From VRUE01 sp963718755 (GTDB taxonomy: Bacteria; Actinomycetota; Thermoleophilia; Solirubrobacterales; 70-9), in the NCBI GenBank assembly GCA_963718755.1, contig OY970376.1:868001-932000 (forward strand): a stretch of DNA of 64,000 nt, written 5' to 3'. Every line of letters starts with the position of its first letter. Positions within the stretch are counted from its first letter, which is position 1. Of the stretch, positions 15,392-23,574 are shown one piece after another. Position numbers and translations under genes: made by a program. A model generated the notes under the pieces. That model saw nothing but the letters and a program-made list of their open reading frames with translations, was not told the DNA's origin and searched no databases.

Positions 15392-17605
15392 CTAAATGTC
15401 CACTCCGACTCTACTTTTCGGCCCGTCGGCGGCTTCGGCGTCGCGCTTGGCGAAGTAGTCCTCGCCCTCGATGCTGATGCGGGGGAGGATGCGATCGAGC
15501 CAACCGGGCAACCACCACATGCGGTCGCCTGCGAGCACCATCACCGCCGGGACCAGCAGGCAGCGGACAAGGGTGGCGTCGATCGCGATCGCGATCGCCA
15601 GGCCCACCCCGAACTCCTTCACGATCGGGTCGCCGTTGAGGACGAAGCTGGTGAAGACGCAGACCATGATCGCCGCCGCCGAGGTGATCACGCGGCCGGT
15701 GTTGGCGAGCCCTTCGATCACCGCCCGCTTGGCGTCGCCGTGCGCTTTGTAGTGCTCGCGCATCTGGGTCAGCAGGAAGACCTCGTAGTCCATCGAGAGG
15801 CCGAAGAGGATCGCGAACATCAACAGCGGCACGAAGCTGACTATGGGGATCGAGTGATCGAGGCCGATCAGCGAAACGCCCCATCCCCACTGGAAGACGG
15901 CGGTGACGACCCCGTAGGAGGCGGCGACCGAGAGCAGGTTCATCGCCGCGGCCTTGACCGGGATCAGCAGCGAACGGAAGGCGATGAGAAGGACGAAGAA
16001 GCTGAGCGCGACGACGATCGCGATCATCAGCGGCAGCTTGTCGCCGATCTGAGTGGCGAGGTCGATGTAGCCGGCGGTCTGCCCGCCGACGTAGGAGACC
16101 GCCTTCGTACCCTGCAGCGCCGCCGGAATGGTCGTGCCGCGCAGGTCTTCGACCAGTTCGACCGTTTCGTCGTCCCAGGGGGCGGATTCGGAGACCGCCG
16201 AGAAGATCGCGACCGTGCCCTTCGGGTCGAACGTCGGCGCCGACACCCCGACCACGTTGGGAGCTTCGTCGATCGCTTTCTGGAGGGCAGGAATGACCTG
16301 CTTGCCTTCCTTGGGGGAGGTGAATTTGGAGGCGATCAGCAGGGGCCCGATCGAACCCTGGCCGAACCCTTCCCGCAGGCCTTCGGCTGACTGGCGGGCG
16401 GTGGTCGACTTCGGCAGGGCGCTGATGTCGTTCTGACCGAGATCGAGGTCGAGCAGCGGGATGGCGAGGACGATCAGCACCATCAGCGAGGCGATCGTCG
16501 AGCGCCAGGGCCGGTCGGCGACGGCGTCTGCCCAGCGCAGCCAGCCATGCGGGCGCTTGTCATCGGGGTGGGTCCGGCCGAGCTTCACACGCAGCGAGTT
16601 GATCCGCGGGCCGAGCAGTCCGAGCATGGCCGGCAGCAACGTCGTCGCCGCGAAGACGGCGGTAAGGACCGCGATCGCGGCGGTGAAGCCGAGCGTGCTG
16701 ACCAGCGGGATCCCGGCGAAGGCCAGCGAGCAGAGCGCGATCACGACCGTGAAGCCGGCGAAGACGACGGCGCCGCCGGCGGTGGCGGTCGAGCGGGCGA
16801 TCGACTCGTGCAGGTCCATCCCTTCGGCCAGCTGCAGTTTGTGCCGGGTGACGATGAAGAGCGCGTAGTCGATGCCGACGCCGAGGCCGATCATCGTCGC
16901 CAGCGTCGCGGCAACGCTCGGTACCTGCACCACCCCCTCGAGCAGGCGCAGGATCGAGAGCGCACAGGCGAGGCCGATCACCGCGGAGAAGATCGGCAGC
17001 ATCATCGCCGTCACCGTGCCGAAGGCGAAGAGGAGGATGACCACCGCCGCGGTCAGGCCGACCGCCTCGCTGATCTCGGTCGAGGGCTTGGAGAGCTGCG
17101 AACCGACGTAGGCGCCGACCGACGCTTCGAGGCCAACCTTTTCGACCGGGGCTGCCGTGTCGAGTACGCCCTGCGCCTCTTCTTCGGTCAGTTCTCCCGG
17201 CCCGATGTCGAGGTAGACCGGGATGTAAGCGATGCGCCGGTCGGGGCTGAGGAACTCAGTGCCTTGCGGGCTCAGCGGGTTGATCGCCGAGTTGACATCA
17301 GCCTTGGCGTTCAGCCGCTTGACCGTCTCGGTGATCGCTTCGCTGTAGCGGGGCGTGGTCAGGCGTTCGCCGGTCGAGACGATCACCAGCGGGTTGTTGC
17401 CGTAGGCCTGTTTCGGCAGGTTCTCTTCGAGCAGCTCGGTGGCTTCGGTCGAGCCGGTGCCGGGCAGGGTCAGATTTTCGCTGGTCTTGCTGTCGCCCGC
17501 CTGGCCGGCGACGACGAGCACGATGGCCAGCACCAGCCAGAGGGCGATCGTCGGGTAGTGATGGCGCGAGCAGAAGCGGCCGATCGCGTAGAGGGGGGCG
17601 GTCAC
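15392..17605 (-). CDS. MMPL family RND transporter
   Basis: 737 residues from GTG 17605, the first codon consistent with the family N-terminus (TAPLYAIGRFCSRHHYPTIALWLVLAIVLVV). It has two repeats of one TM, an extracellular domain and a five-TM bundle. GLGVGIDYALFIVTRHK near residue 280 and GLSMDYEVFLLTQMREHY near 620 are the GxxxDY proton-relay motifs of MMPL proteins. It probably exports lipids or hydrophobic compounds. It follows the ferritin-like lipoprotein gene by 7 bp, so the two may be cotranscribed. Confidence 0.9.
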   Translation of the reverse strand: MTAPLYAIGRFCSRHHYPTIALWLVLAIVLVVAGQAGDSKTSENLTLPGTGSTEATELLEENLPKQAYGNNPLVIVSTGERLTTPRYSEAITETVKRLNAKADVNSAINPLSPQGTEFLSPDRRIAYIPVYLDIGPGELTEEEAQGVLDTAAPVEKVGLEASVGAYVGSQLSKPSTEISEAVGLTAAVVILLFAFGTVTAMMLPIFSAVIGLACALSILRLLEGVVQVPSVAATLATMIGLGVGIDYALFIVTRHKLQLAEGMDLHESIARSTATAGGAVVFAGFTVVIALCSLAFAGIPLVSTLGFTAAIAVLTAVFAATTLLPAMLGLLGPRINSLRVKLGRTHPDDKRPHGWLRWADAVADRPWRSTIASLMVLIVLAIPLLDLDLGQNDISALPKSTTARQSAEGLREGFGQGSIGPLLIASKFTSPKEGKQVIPALQKAIDEAPNVVGVSAPTFDPKGTVAIFSAVSESAPWDDETVELVEDLRGTTIPAALQGTKAVSYVGGQTAGYIDLATQIGDKLPLMIAIVVALSFFVLLIAFRSLLIPVKAAAMNLLSVAASYGVVTAVFQWGWGVSLIGLDHSIPIVSFVPLLMFAILFGLSMDYEVFLLTQMREHYKAHGDAKRAVIEGLANTGRVITSAAAIMVCVFTSFVLNGDPIVKEFGVGLAIAIAIDATLVRCLLVPAVMVLAGDRMWWLPGWLDRILPRISIEGEDYFAKRDAEAADGPKSRVGVDI

Positions 17606-17612
17606 CGGATGA

Positions 17613-18236
17613 TCATCCCCCACCGTTCGGATTGCCGGTGGCGGGAAGCGGCACTTCGCCGCCGTCGAACCCCTCGGGCATCGAGCCAACGGCGCCCAGG
17701 CCAAGGCCCCGGCGCAGCACGACGAGGTGTTGGGCGTGCCCGGCGGCGAGCGAAACGTCGAGCGTGCGCGGCGGCGAGGTATAGAGACGGGGCGCTGCCT
17801 CTATGTAGAAGTCGAGCGCGGCGCTCTCGTGCTCGTAGAGGAGACTCAGCAGATCGGCCCCATCTTTGACCTCGGTGAGATCAAGCTCTTCTGGCTCGGC
17901 TTCGGTATCGCCGCCGAGCCCGCGTATCGCCTCGGTCAAGGCGTCGACGTATTCCTGCCCGTGGGCCTGCAGCTGGCGCCCTAGCGCACGCTGCGGGCCA
18001 CGCAGGAATGAGCGTCCGCGCGTGTAGGCGTCGAGCAGGGTCAGCTCGCGAGAGAGAGCTTCGTTCAGGATCCCGGCATCAGACCCCTTTTCGGGGTCGG
18101 TCTCGGCGCCCCGGCCGCTGTCGCCGCAGCCGCTTGCGATGACAAGCGTGGCGGTGAGGATCAAGGCCAGTACGGCGGCGGCGCGGCCGAAGCCGCGCCG
18201 CCTACCGGAGCCACCTATTGAGGAATCGCCGTCCAC
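17613..18236 (-). CDS. Ferritin-like-fold lipoprotein
   Basis: 207 residues. The signal peptide RAAAVLALILTATLVIASGC has a lipobox with the lipidated Cys near residue 37. The mature part is four amphipathic helices: ILNEALSRELTLLDAYTRG, LGRQLQAHGQEYVDALTEAIRGLGG, LLSLLYEHESAALDFYIEAAPRL and SLAAGHAQHLVVLRRGLG. E and H residues sit at spacings like the DUF4439/ferritin-like family. Metal binding is possible but not shown. It is upstream of, and close to, the MMPL transporter gene. Confidence 0.7.
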   Translation of the reverse strand: MDGDSSIGGSGRRRGFGRAAAVLALILTATLVIASGCGDSGRGAETDPEKGSDAGILNEALSRELTLLDAYTRGRSFLRGPQRALGRQLQAHGQEYVDALTEAIRGLGGDTEAEPEELDLTEVKDGADLLSLLYEHESAALDFYIEAAPRLYTSPPRTLDVSLAAGHAQHLVVLRRGLGLGAVGSMPEGFDGGEVPLPATGNPNGGG

Positions 18237-18288
18237 AGGCCGGCAAGCCTATGGACTCTGGATTACTGCGTGCGCCAGGAAGTCCGAG

Positions 18289-18975
18289 TTACTTCCTCTT
18301 CGCTTTGGCTTTGGCTTTGGCTTTCGCTTTGGATTTGCGCTTCGGCAGTTTCTTTGCCGCGCTATCGGGAACTTCGTAGCCGATCATCGAGACCGACGCG
18401 GAGATCCCGGTCTCCTTTGATTTGGCCAGACGCTTGGCCGCTTCGGCGTTGAGCTTCAACACCTGCTTGAGCGTTTCGTCGAGCAGCTTCTGCGTCGCCT
18501 TCCAAGCCTGCTCATCGAGCATCAGGGGCGTCCAGCTGAGATGACGATCCTCACGATCGTCGAAGGTGCCGTCCTCCATGGCCGCGACGACGTCGTCGAT
18601 GACGGCTTGGAATAGATCAGCGCTCATACCCACGCGAACGGTCTCCGGCAACTCGTGCCAATCCCGATCCGTCAAGTAGGCACGAGACGTTGCCCGGTAG
18701 TAGTGCTCAACCGCGCCACGGCGCGGCTCGGTTTTGACCAGCCTGATCACTTCGTAGTCCTTGAGGACTTTGACGTGGTAGCTGACCTGGCTCAGCCCTT
18801 CGTCGAGCTCCTTGGCCAGTTCGTTGGGGCTGGCCATCCGTTCGTTGAGGATTGCCAGGATCTCGGCGCGAAGTTCGTGCGCAAGCGATTTGACCAGCGC
18901 TTGGTTCACGCCTCGATTTTTCCCTTTTGCCTTTCCTTTTTTACTGCGTTTGCCAGTTTTGGTTTTTGCGGGCAA
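18289..18975 (-). CDS. ArsR-like winged-helix regulator with lysine/alanine-rich tails
   Basis: 228 residues. The N-terminus is KTKTGKRSKKGKAKGKNRG. The winged helix follows at about residues 25-95 (LAHELRAEILAILNERMASPNELAKELDEGLSQVSYHVKVLKDYEVIRLVKTEPRRGAVEHYYRATSRAYL). A helical domain follows, and the C-terminus is a KAKAKAKAK repeat encoded by tandem hexamers. Basic tails at both ends recall histone-like DNA binding. It is a paralogue of the regulator at 20036-20662, with the same order of domains. Confidence 0.8.
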   Translation of the reverse strand: MPAKTKTGKRSKKGKAKGKNRGVNQALVKSLAHELRAEILAILNERMASPNELAKELDEGLSQVSYHVKVLKDYEVIRLVKTEPRRGAVEHYYRATSRAYLTDRDWHELPETVRVGMSADLFQAVIDDVVAAMEDGTFDDREDRHLSWTPLMLDEQAWKATQKLLDETLKQVLKLNAEAAKRLAKSKETGISASVSMIGYEVPDSAAKKLPKRKSKAKAKAKAKAKRK

Positions 18976-19316
18976 AGCGACTCCTCCAAATCATTGCGTT
19001 GCTGGTGGCTTAACCACTCCATCGTATTGATCGCAAAGGCGGTTTTCTAGCCCAAATGCAGACTTTTCGCTTCGTCTTGGCGAAATAGTGGAACTTTCTC
19101 CAGTAATCGGTGGGTCGGGCGCGGGCGCACGAAGCGCAGGGAGGTTTAGGAAGACGGGTCCGAGAAGGGGGTGAAGTAATGAAGATCGCCGCATCAAAGG
19201 CAGTCGTCCCGATGCTCTCGGTTCACAAGTTCGGCTAGGGCTCTGGCAGAGACCCAGCTCTTCGCGCGGAGTCCCACCTGGTTACCTCGTGGGGCTCCGC
19301 GTGATTCAGTTCGCCG
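18976..19316. other. 341-bp non-coding divergent region with a small ORF and hairpin
   Basis: It separates the winged-helix gene (minus) from the uracil-DNA glycosylase gene (plus). It contains GAAGGGGGTGAAGTA just before ATG 19179, opening a 19-residue frame to 19238 (MKIAASKAVVPMLSVHKFG). A GC stem at 19265-19277 pairs with 19289-19301 (CGCGGAG...CTCCGCG, one G-U), starting 16 bp before the glycosylase GTG. Leader peptide plus hairpin suggests attenuation, but this is inference. No other gene was seen. Confidence 0.4.
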
Positions 19317-20039
19317 GTGGCCCTCGCTCCGAAAAGCCAGGATTCCGGCAGTGGCGCATCGCTCGACCGCCTCGCGGCCGAGGTGCACGCATGTCGCCGC
19401 TGCCCGCGCTTAGTCGAGTGGCGCGAGGCGAGCGCCGCTGCACCACCGCGACGCTTTCAAGGCGAGGACTACTGGGCGCGCCCATTGGCAGGCTTCGGCG
19501 ATCCCAATGCCCGCCTGGCGATTGTCGGCCTCGCTCCGGCCGCGCACGGCGCCAACCGCACCGGCCGGATGTTCACCGGCGATCGCTCCGGCGACTGGCT
19601 CTATGCCGCCCTGCACCGCGCCGGGTACGCCAACCAGCCGGAGTCGGTCGGGCGTGAGGACGGGCTTCGTCTGCGCGACGCCTACGTGACGGCAGTGGTC
19701 CGTTGCGCGCCGCCGGCCAACCGACCGACCCCCGCCGAGCGAGACAATTGCCTCCCCTACCTGGTCCGCGAGCTCGAGCTGCTCGAGCAGTGCAAGATGA
19801 TCGTCGCTCTCGGCGCCTTTGCCTGGGACGGAACCCTGCGAACGCTGCGCGAGCTCGGCTGCGAGATCCCCCGCCCCAAACCACGCTTCGGCCACGGTGC
19901 CGAAACGGCCATCGGCAGATGGAGCCTGCTCGGCTGCTACCACCCCAGCCAGCAGAACACCTTCACCGGCCGCCTCACGGCGCCAATGCTCGACGAAATC
20001 TTCGCCCGCGCAGTCAAGTTGAGCGAAAGCGGCCGTTAG
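19317..20039 (+). CDS. Type-5 uracil-DNA glycosylase (UdgB)
   Basis: 240 residues with an iron-sulfur uracil-DNA glycosylase layout. CRRCPRL (C26, C29) and later cysteines (VVRCAPP, DNCLPYL) fit the 4Fe-4S ligands. Motif 1, GLAPAAHGANRTGRMFTGDRSG, has Ala where family 1 has the catalytic Asp, as in family 5. Motif 2 is CYHPSQQNTFTG. It removes uracil (and hypoxanthine in some members) from DNA. A GTG start is used, with no strong SD. It overlaps the convergent regulator gene by 4 bp. Confidence 0.88.
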   Translation: MALAPKSQDSGSGASLDRLAAEVHACRRCPRLVEWREASAAAPPRRFQGEDYWARPLAGFGDPNARLAIVGLAPAAHGANRTGRMFTGDRSGDWLYAALHRAGYANQPESVGREDGLRLRDAYVTAVVRCAPPANRPTPAERDNCLPYLVRELELLEQCKMIVALGAFAWDGTLRTLRELGCEIPRPKPRFGHGAETAIGRWSLLGCYHPSQQNTFTGRLTAPMLDEIFARAVKLSESGR

Positions 20040-20662
20040 AGCGCGTCCGTCCTGCCGGACTCTCGCCTCGAGATGCTGGCGACCGTCTCGAACGACCCAA
20101 GGACGACCGAGATTGGGACTGCTGGCTCCAGCGAGTCCTCCCGACGCTTGGCGCACCGCTCCTGTATTGCCTGGACCCGATTGAGCGCGGCCTGCATCGC
20201 CCGCCCCACTTCCTTCCATCCCCTCTCGTCGACCAAGAGCCAGGTCCGACTCAGGTGCCTGTTGCGGGCATCGAACGAGCCGGCTCCAACAGCCTCGATC
20301 AACTCATTGATGATCTGCCGGAGCATGTCGGCGCTCAGCGTGGAGCGAATCGGCGCTGGGATATCCATCCAGTCGACGTCATCGAAATCCAGGGCCGGCG
20401 CACACGGCTCGTAGAAATGCTCGTCGAAGCCACGACGCTGGATGGTCCGGGCCAACTTGATCAGGTTTCTTTTCTTGAGTTCGCGGAAGTGATAGCTGAC
20501 TTCTGAGACCTCAAGATCGAGTTCGTTGGCGATCTCCGTCGGGCTGACGATGCCCTGTTCGCAGATTGTCACCCACACATGACCCCGCAGCGGATGAGTG
20601 AAGGCTTTTGCCACTGTCGGATCAATGACCTGTTTGAGGTTTTTCCCGTCCAAGCTGGCCAT
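20036..20662 (-). CDS. ArsR-like winged-helix transcriptional regulator
   Basis: 208 residues. The winged helix is at about residues 18-90: FTHPLRGHVWVTICEQGIVSPTEIANELDLEVSEVSYHFRELKKRNLIKLARTIQRRGFDEHFYEP. It is followed by IPAPIRSTLSADMLRQIINELIEAVGAGSFDARNRHLSRTWLLVDERGW, which aligns with the same region of the 18289 gene (RVGMSADLFQAVIDDVVAAMEDGTFDDREDRHLSWTPLMLDEQAW). No metal-binding cysteines are visible. The basic tails of its paralogue are missing. It is divergent from the MccB-like gene and could control it. Confidence 0.82.
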   Translation of the reverse strand: MASLDGKNLKQVIDPTVAKAFTHPLRGHVWVTICEQGIVSPTEIANELDLEVSEVSYHFRELKKRNLIKLARTIQRRGFDEHFYEPCAPALDFDDVDWMDIPAPIRSTLSADMLRQIINELIEAVGAGSFDARNRHLSRTWLLVDERGWKEVGRAMQAALNRVQAIQERCAKRREDSLEPAVPISVVLGSFETVASISRRESGRTDAL

Positions 20663-20816
20663 CGCGATCCTCCGTTCCCGTAGCTGTGTGGTTTAGCAGC
20701 GCCGCCTCACCCTAGTACCGATTGCGGACTCGAAACGGTGCACGGGAAACAGGCGCTGAAACTTATTAAAGCAATGGACCGGTCCTAGGGGGACTCAACG
20801 GGAAGGCGGGCAGGCG

Positions 20817-21929
20817 ATGAAACGACCCAGGATCAAACGCACCACCGAGCAAATCGAATCTCCCAACGGCGACCTCTACCTGCTGCGGCCGAGCGCCGGA
20901 GCGGACATCCAGATCGAGAACCCTGACCCGGAGGGGCGGCGTCTGCTCGATGCGCTGGACGGCAGCCGCGAGCGCGACGAACTGGTGGAGCGCTTCGGCG
21001 AGGAAGCGGTCAACGATCTGCTCGCGCAGCTCGAGGAGCTGGGGCTGGTCGAGGACGCGGCCGACGACGACTTGATCCCGACCGCGACCACGGAGCGATT
21101 CGATCGCCAGATCCGCTACTTCGCCGACATCACGACCGGGCCAACTCCCTCGCAGTGCCAGGCGCGGTTGGAGAGCGCTCGCATCGTCGTCCTCGGAGTT
21201 GGCGGGCTCGGCGGTTGGTCTGCCCTCTCGCTCGCCTGCTGTGGGGTCGGCGAGATGCTGCTGGTCGATGGCGACCGCGTTGAGGAGAGCAACCTCAACC
21301 GGCAGGTCCTCTACACGGAGGCCGACATCGGCCGGCTCAAGGTCGAGGTGGCGGCCGAGCGGCTCGGCGCGTTCAACTCGCGTATGCGTCTCGACACTCT
21401 TCCCGAGCGCGTCGCCGGCGAGGAGGCCGTTGCCGAGGCGATCGAGGGGTACGACCTGGTGATCGACGCGGCCGACTGGCCGGCCCACGAAATCGAGCAG
21501 TGGGTAAACGCGGCCTGCTTCGCGGCGGAGATCCCCTACATCACGATGAGCCACTTCCCCCCGATCGCCCGGGTCGGGCCGCTCTACGTTCCCGGTGTGA
21601 CCGGCTGCTTCGCCTGCCAGGTGACCGCCTACCGCCGCAGCTACCCGCTGTTCGACGTCGCGATCGAGCAGCGCCGCGCCAAAGCCTCGCCGGCGGCAAC
21701 GCTGGGGCCCGCCTGCGGCCTGATCGGCGGCCAGGTCGGGTTGGACATCATGCACCACCTGACCGGCCTGGCCGAGCCGTCGACCCAGGGCGTCGGCCAC
21801 ATCTACGACCTGCGCACCATGGAGGTCGAACGCGAGCCGGTGGTACCGGAGCCCGACTGTCCCGTCTGCGGTCACCTATCGACGGCGACGCCACGCGGCA
21901 AGGGCGAGACGAAGGCGGGTCGTAAGTAA
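20817..21929 (+). CDS. MccB-like ThiF-family adenylyltransferase with N-terminal peptide-clamp-like domain
   Basis: 370 residues. Residues 1-90 look like a PqqD/RRE-type winged domain (DGDLYLLRPSAG...LLDALDGSRERDELVERFGEEAVNDLLAQLEELGLVED). The E1-like domain has ATP motif GVGGLGG (127-133), VDGDRVEESNLNRQVLY (150-166), and a zinc site C264xxC267 (VTGCFACQ) with C348xxC351 (CPVCGH). VGPLYVPGVTGC closely resembles E. coli MccB, which adenylates the end of a ribosomal peptide. Other E1-like roles are possible. No convincing precursor gene is visible upstream. The gene is 10 bp from the downstream lipoprotein gene. Confidence 0.78.
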   Translation: MKRPRIKRTTEQIESPNGDLYLLRPSAGADIQIENPDPEGRRLLDALDGSRERDELVERFGEEAVNDLLAQLEELGLVEDAADDDLIPTATTERFDRQIRYFADITTGPTPSQCQARLESARIVVLGVGGLGGWSALSLACCGVGEMLLVDGDRVEESNLNRQVLYTEADIGRLKVEVAAERLGAFNSRMRLDTLPERVAGEEAVAEAIEGYDLVIDAADWPAHEIEQWVNAACFAAEIPYITMSHFPPIARVGPLYVPGVTGCFACQVTAYRRSYPLFDVAIEQRRAKASPAATLGPACGLIGGQVGLDIMHHLTGLAEPSTQGVGHIYDLRTMEVEREPVVPEPDCPVCGHLSTATPRGKGETKAGRK

Positions 21930-21938
21930 GTTAGGGGG

Positions 21939-22361
21939 ATGCGGCTCCGCCATCCGCTGCTTCCCGCCCTGCTCGTCGCCGCCGCGCTTGCTGCACCGAG
22001 CGCCGGCTGCGGCTCCTCGGACGGGGGGTCGGGCTACGGGTCACGGGGTTCCACCGAGGCGCCAGCGACCGCGACCGCGACCACGCCGGATGCTCCACCG
22101 GGGGCTTCGGCACGGAGCTGCGAGAGCGCGGGCGCAGGTGCCGAGCAGGTGCGCGTTACCGGCATCGAGTGCGGCGCCGGTCTCCGGGTGGCTGCGGCGT
22201 GGGCCGGCAAGCCGTCCTGCTCCGCTCCGGCCGGTGGATCGCGCTTCTCCTGCTCCGTCGAGGGCGGTTATCGTTGCCTTGGCACCAGCGCTGAGCGCGG
22301 CATCGCGGTCTCGTGCGCCCACCCGGGGGCATCGGTCTCCTTCATCGCCAAACGCGGCTGA
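21939..22361 (+). CDS. Cysteine-rich putative lipoprotein
   Basis: 140 residues. The N-terminal signal LRHPLLPALLVAAALAAPSAGC has a lipobox-like site, followed by a Gly/Ser/Thr/Pro-rich linker to about residue 60. A C-terminal domain has six further cysteines (SCESAGAG, IECGAG, SCSAP, SCSVEGGYRCLG, SCAHPG), probably disulfide-bonded outside the cell. No family is recognised. It starts 10 bp after the MccB-like gene with GGGGG as RBS, so it may be cotranscribed. Confidence 0.65.
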   Translation: MRLRHPLLPALLVAAALAAPSAGCGSSDGGSGYGSRGSTEAPATATATTPDAPPGASARSCESAGAGAEQVRVTGIECGAGLRVAAAWAGKPSCSAPAGGSRFSCSVEGGYRCLGTSAERGIAVSCAHPGASVSFIAKRG

Positions 22362-22466
22362 GCGACCTCGTTCTCCTCCCTGCGCCGCGCTGTCCGCTCT
22401 CTGGGCACGAGCCCATGATCGAGACTGCGCGTGGCGGAACCGCGATACCTAGAATGAGCTGAGCGC

Positions 22467-22539
22467 GCCGGCGTAGCTCAGTTGGTAGAGCACTTCATTC
22501 GTAATGAAGGGGTCCCCGGTTCAAGTCCGGGCGTCGGCT
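22467..22539 (+). tRNA. tRNA-Thr (anticodon CGT)
   Basis: Cloverleaf with acceptor GCCGGCG/CGTCGGC, D arm AGCTCAGTTGGTAGAGC, anticodon stem CTTCA/TGAAG with loop TTCGTAA (anticodon CGT), and T arm CCCGG-TTCAAGT-CCGGG. The discriminator is T; no CCA is encoded. The two-gene methyltransferase/2TM module ends 33 bp away. Confidence 0.95.
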
Positions 22540-22571
22540 CTATTTCGTTCGCCCAGGCGCGGGCTCGGCTC

Positions 22572-23561
22572 CTATGCCGTGCGGCGGGACATTTTCGTGA
22601 GCAAGGCGACCGTCTGGTCCAGATCCATCCGTGCGCCGGCTCTGCCGTCTACCTTCGCCTCCGACGGAGTCGCTCCCACCGCCCCGAAGAGCTTGGCACC
22701 AGAGAAGACCTCGAGCCCAAAGGCGAGGCGAATGGCATCGCGGTGCTCTACCGGGAGACTCGCGCAATACAGGTCGATGGTGTCCATCTGAAGTTCGACG
22801 CTCTGCCAGGACGAGGCCCGTTCGCGATGGGCACGGCTCTCTTTCGCCAGGTACACCGCCAAGCCCCCGACCGCCGCACCGATCCCCAGCTTCACAATTG
22901 CCTCGGAGACCCGCTCGCCGCTGGATGAGAAAGCCGAGGCTCTGATCGCCAGGTAGCTGGCAATCAGCCACCCGATCGAGACGACGAACGCCGAGATCGC
23001 CGAGTATCTGAGGAAATCCGCGCGGACCTGCTCGTACTTGACCTTCTTGGCGATCCCCTCCGAGAGCTGCTTCTCGCCCACCTGCCCAAGGCTCTTCCTG
23101 GCGAGCGAAAGCGCCTCGGACGAGCCGGTGGTAACCGCCAGCTCCGATATCTGCGCGTGCAACGGCAGCAGCAATCGGTTCCGGCGCTCCTCGTCGATCT
23201 CCAGCCGCTTCAGCTGGGAGTCGGTTTCGAGCGCGATCGTGAAGAGGGCTTCGCCCAGCGCGGTCAGCTCAGAGCGGACCGCTTCCGGGTCTCCCCTTTC
23301 GACGGTGCGCTTCAACACGCTCACCGCCGACTTGACCGCTTCGATCGAGTCATCCGCCGGCGCGGCATCGAGCTCCCGCCAATCGACCTTGCTCTGCTCA
23401 GCCGCGTCCCTCAGCCCGTCGAGCCATTCCCAGACGGGAAAGAGCGCGGCGTTGACCTCGTTACGCGCATCCGCGACGGCGCCGCTTTTCTCACCGCCCT
23501 GGCCACCGGCCAGCCAGGGGCCAAGCCTGGTGAGCTCGTCGAGCAGATCGGTGAATCCCAT
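22572..23561 (-). CDS. Two-transmembrane helical protein, possible SLATT-like effector
   Basis: 329 residues from ATG 23561. Residues 25-180 are helical and charged (coiled-coil-like around KRLEIDEERRNRLLLPLHAQISEL). Two membrane segments follow: about 185-206 (RYSAISAFVVSIGWLIASYLAI) and 221-239 (AIVKLGIGAAVGGLAVYLA). A C-terminal soluble part contains DTIDLYCASLPVEHRDAIRLAFGLEVFSG. No family was recognised with certainty; the 2TM-plus-helices layout recalls SLATT membrane effectors of nucleotide-signalling conflict systems. It follows the TIR-like/methyltransferase gene by 13 bp, so the two form an operon. Confidence 0.7.
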   Translation of the reverse strand: MGFTDLLDELTRLGPWLAGGQGGEKSGAVADARNEVNAALFPVWEWLDGLRDAAEQSKVDWRELDAAPADDSIEAVKSAVSVLKRTVERGDPEAVRSELTALGEALFTIALETDSQLKRLEIDEERRNRLLLPLHAQISELAVTTGSSEALSLARKSLGQVGEKQLSEGIAKKVKYEQVRADFLRYSAISAFVVSIGWLIASYLAIRASAFSSSGERVSEAIVKLGIGAAVGGLAVYLAKESRAHRERASSWQSVELQMDTIDLYCASLPVEHRDAIRLAFGLEVFSGAKLFGAVGATPSEAKVDGRAGARMDLDQTVALLTKMSRRTA

Positions 23562-23574
23562 TTGCCAGCCCCGC

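Noticed and set aside
20690..20816. Short frames upstream of the MccB-like gene as a precursor peptide (one TTG frame even begins MRTRN, like MccA)
   Set aside because: None has a ribosome site and none ends in a plausible terminal Asn; the resemblance is most likely chance.
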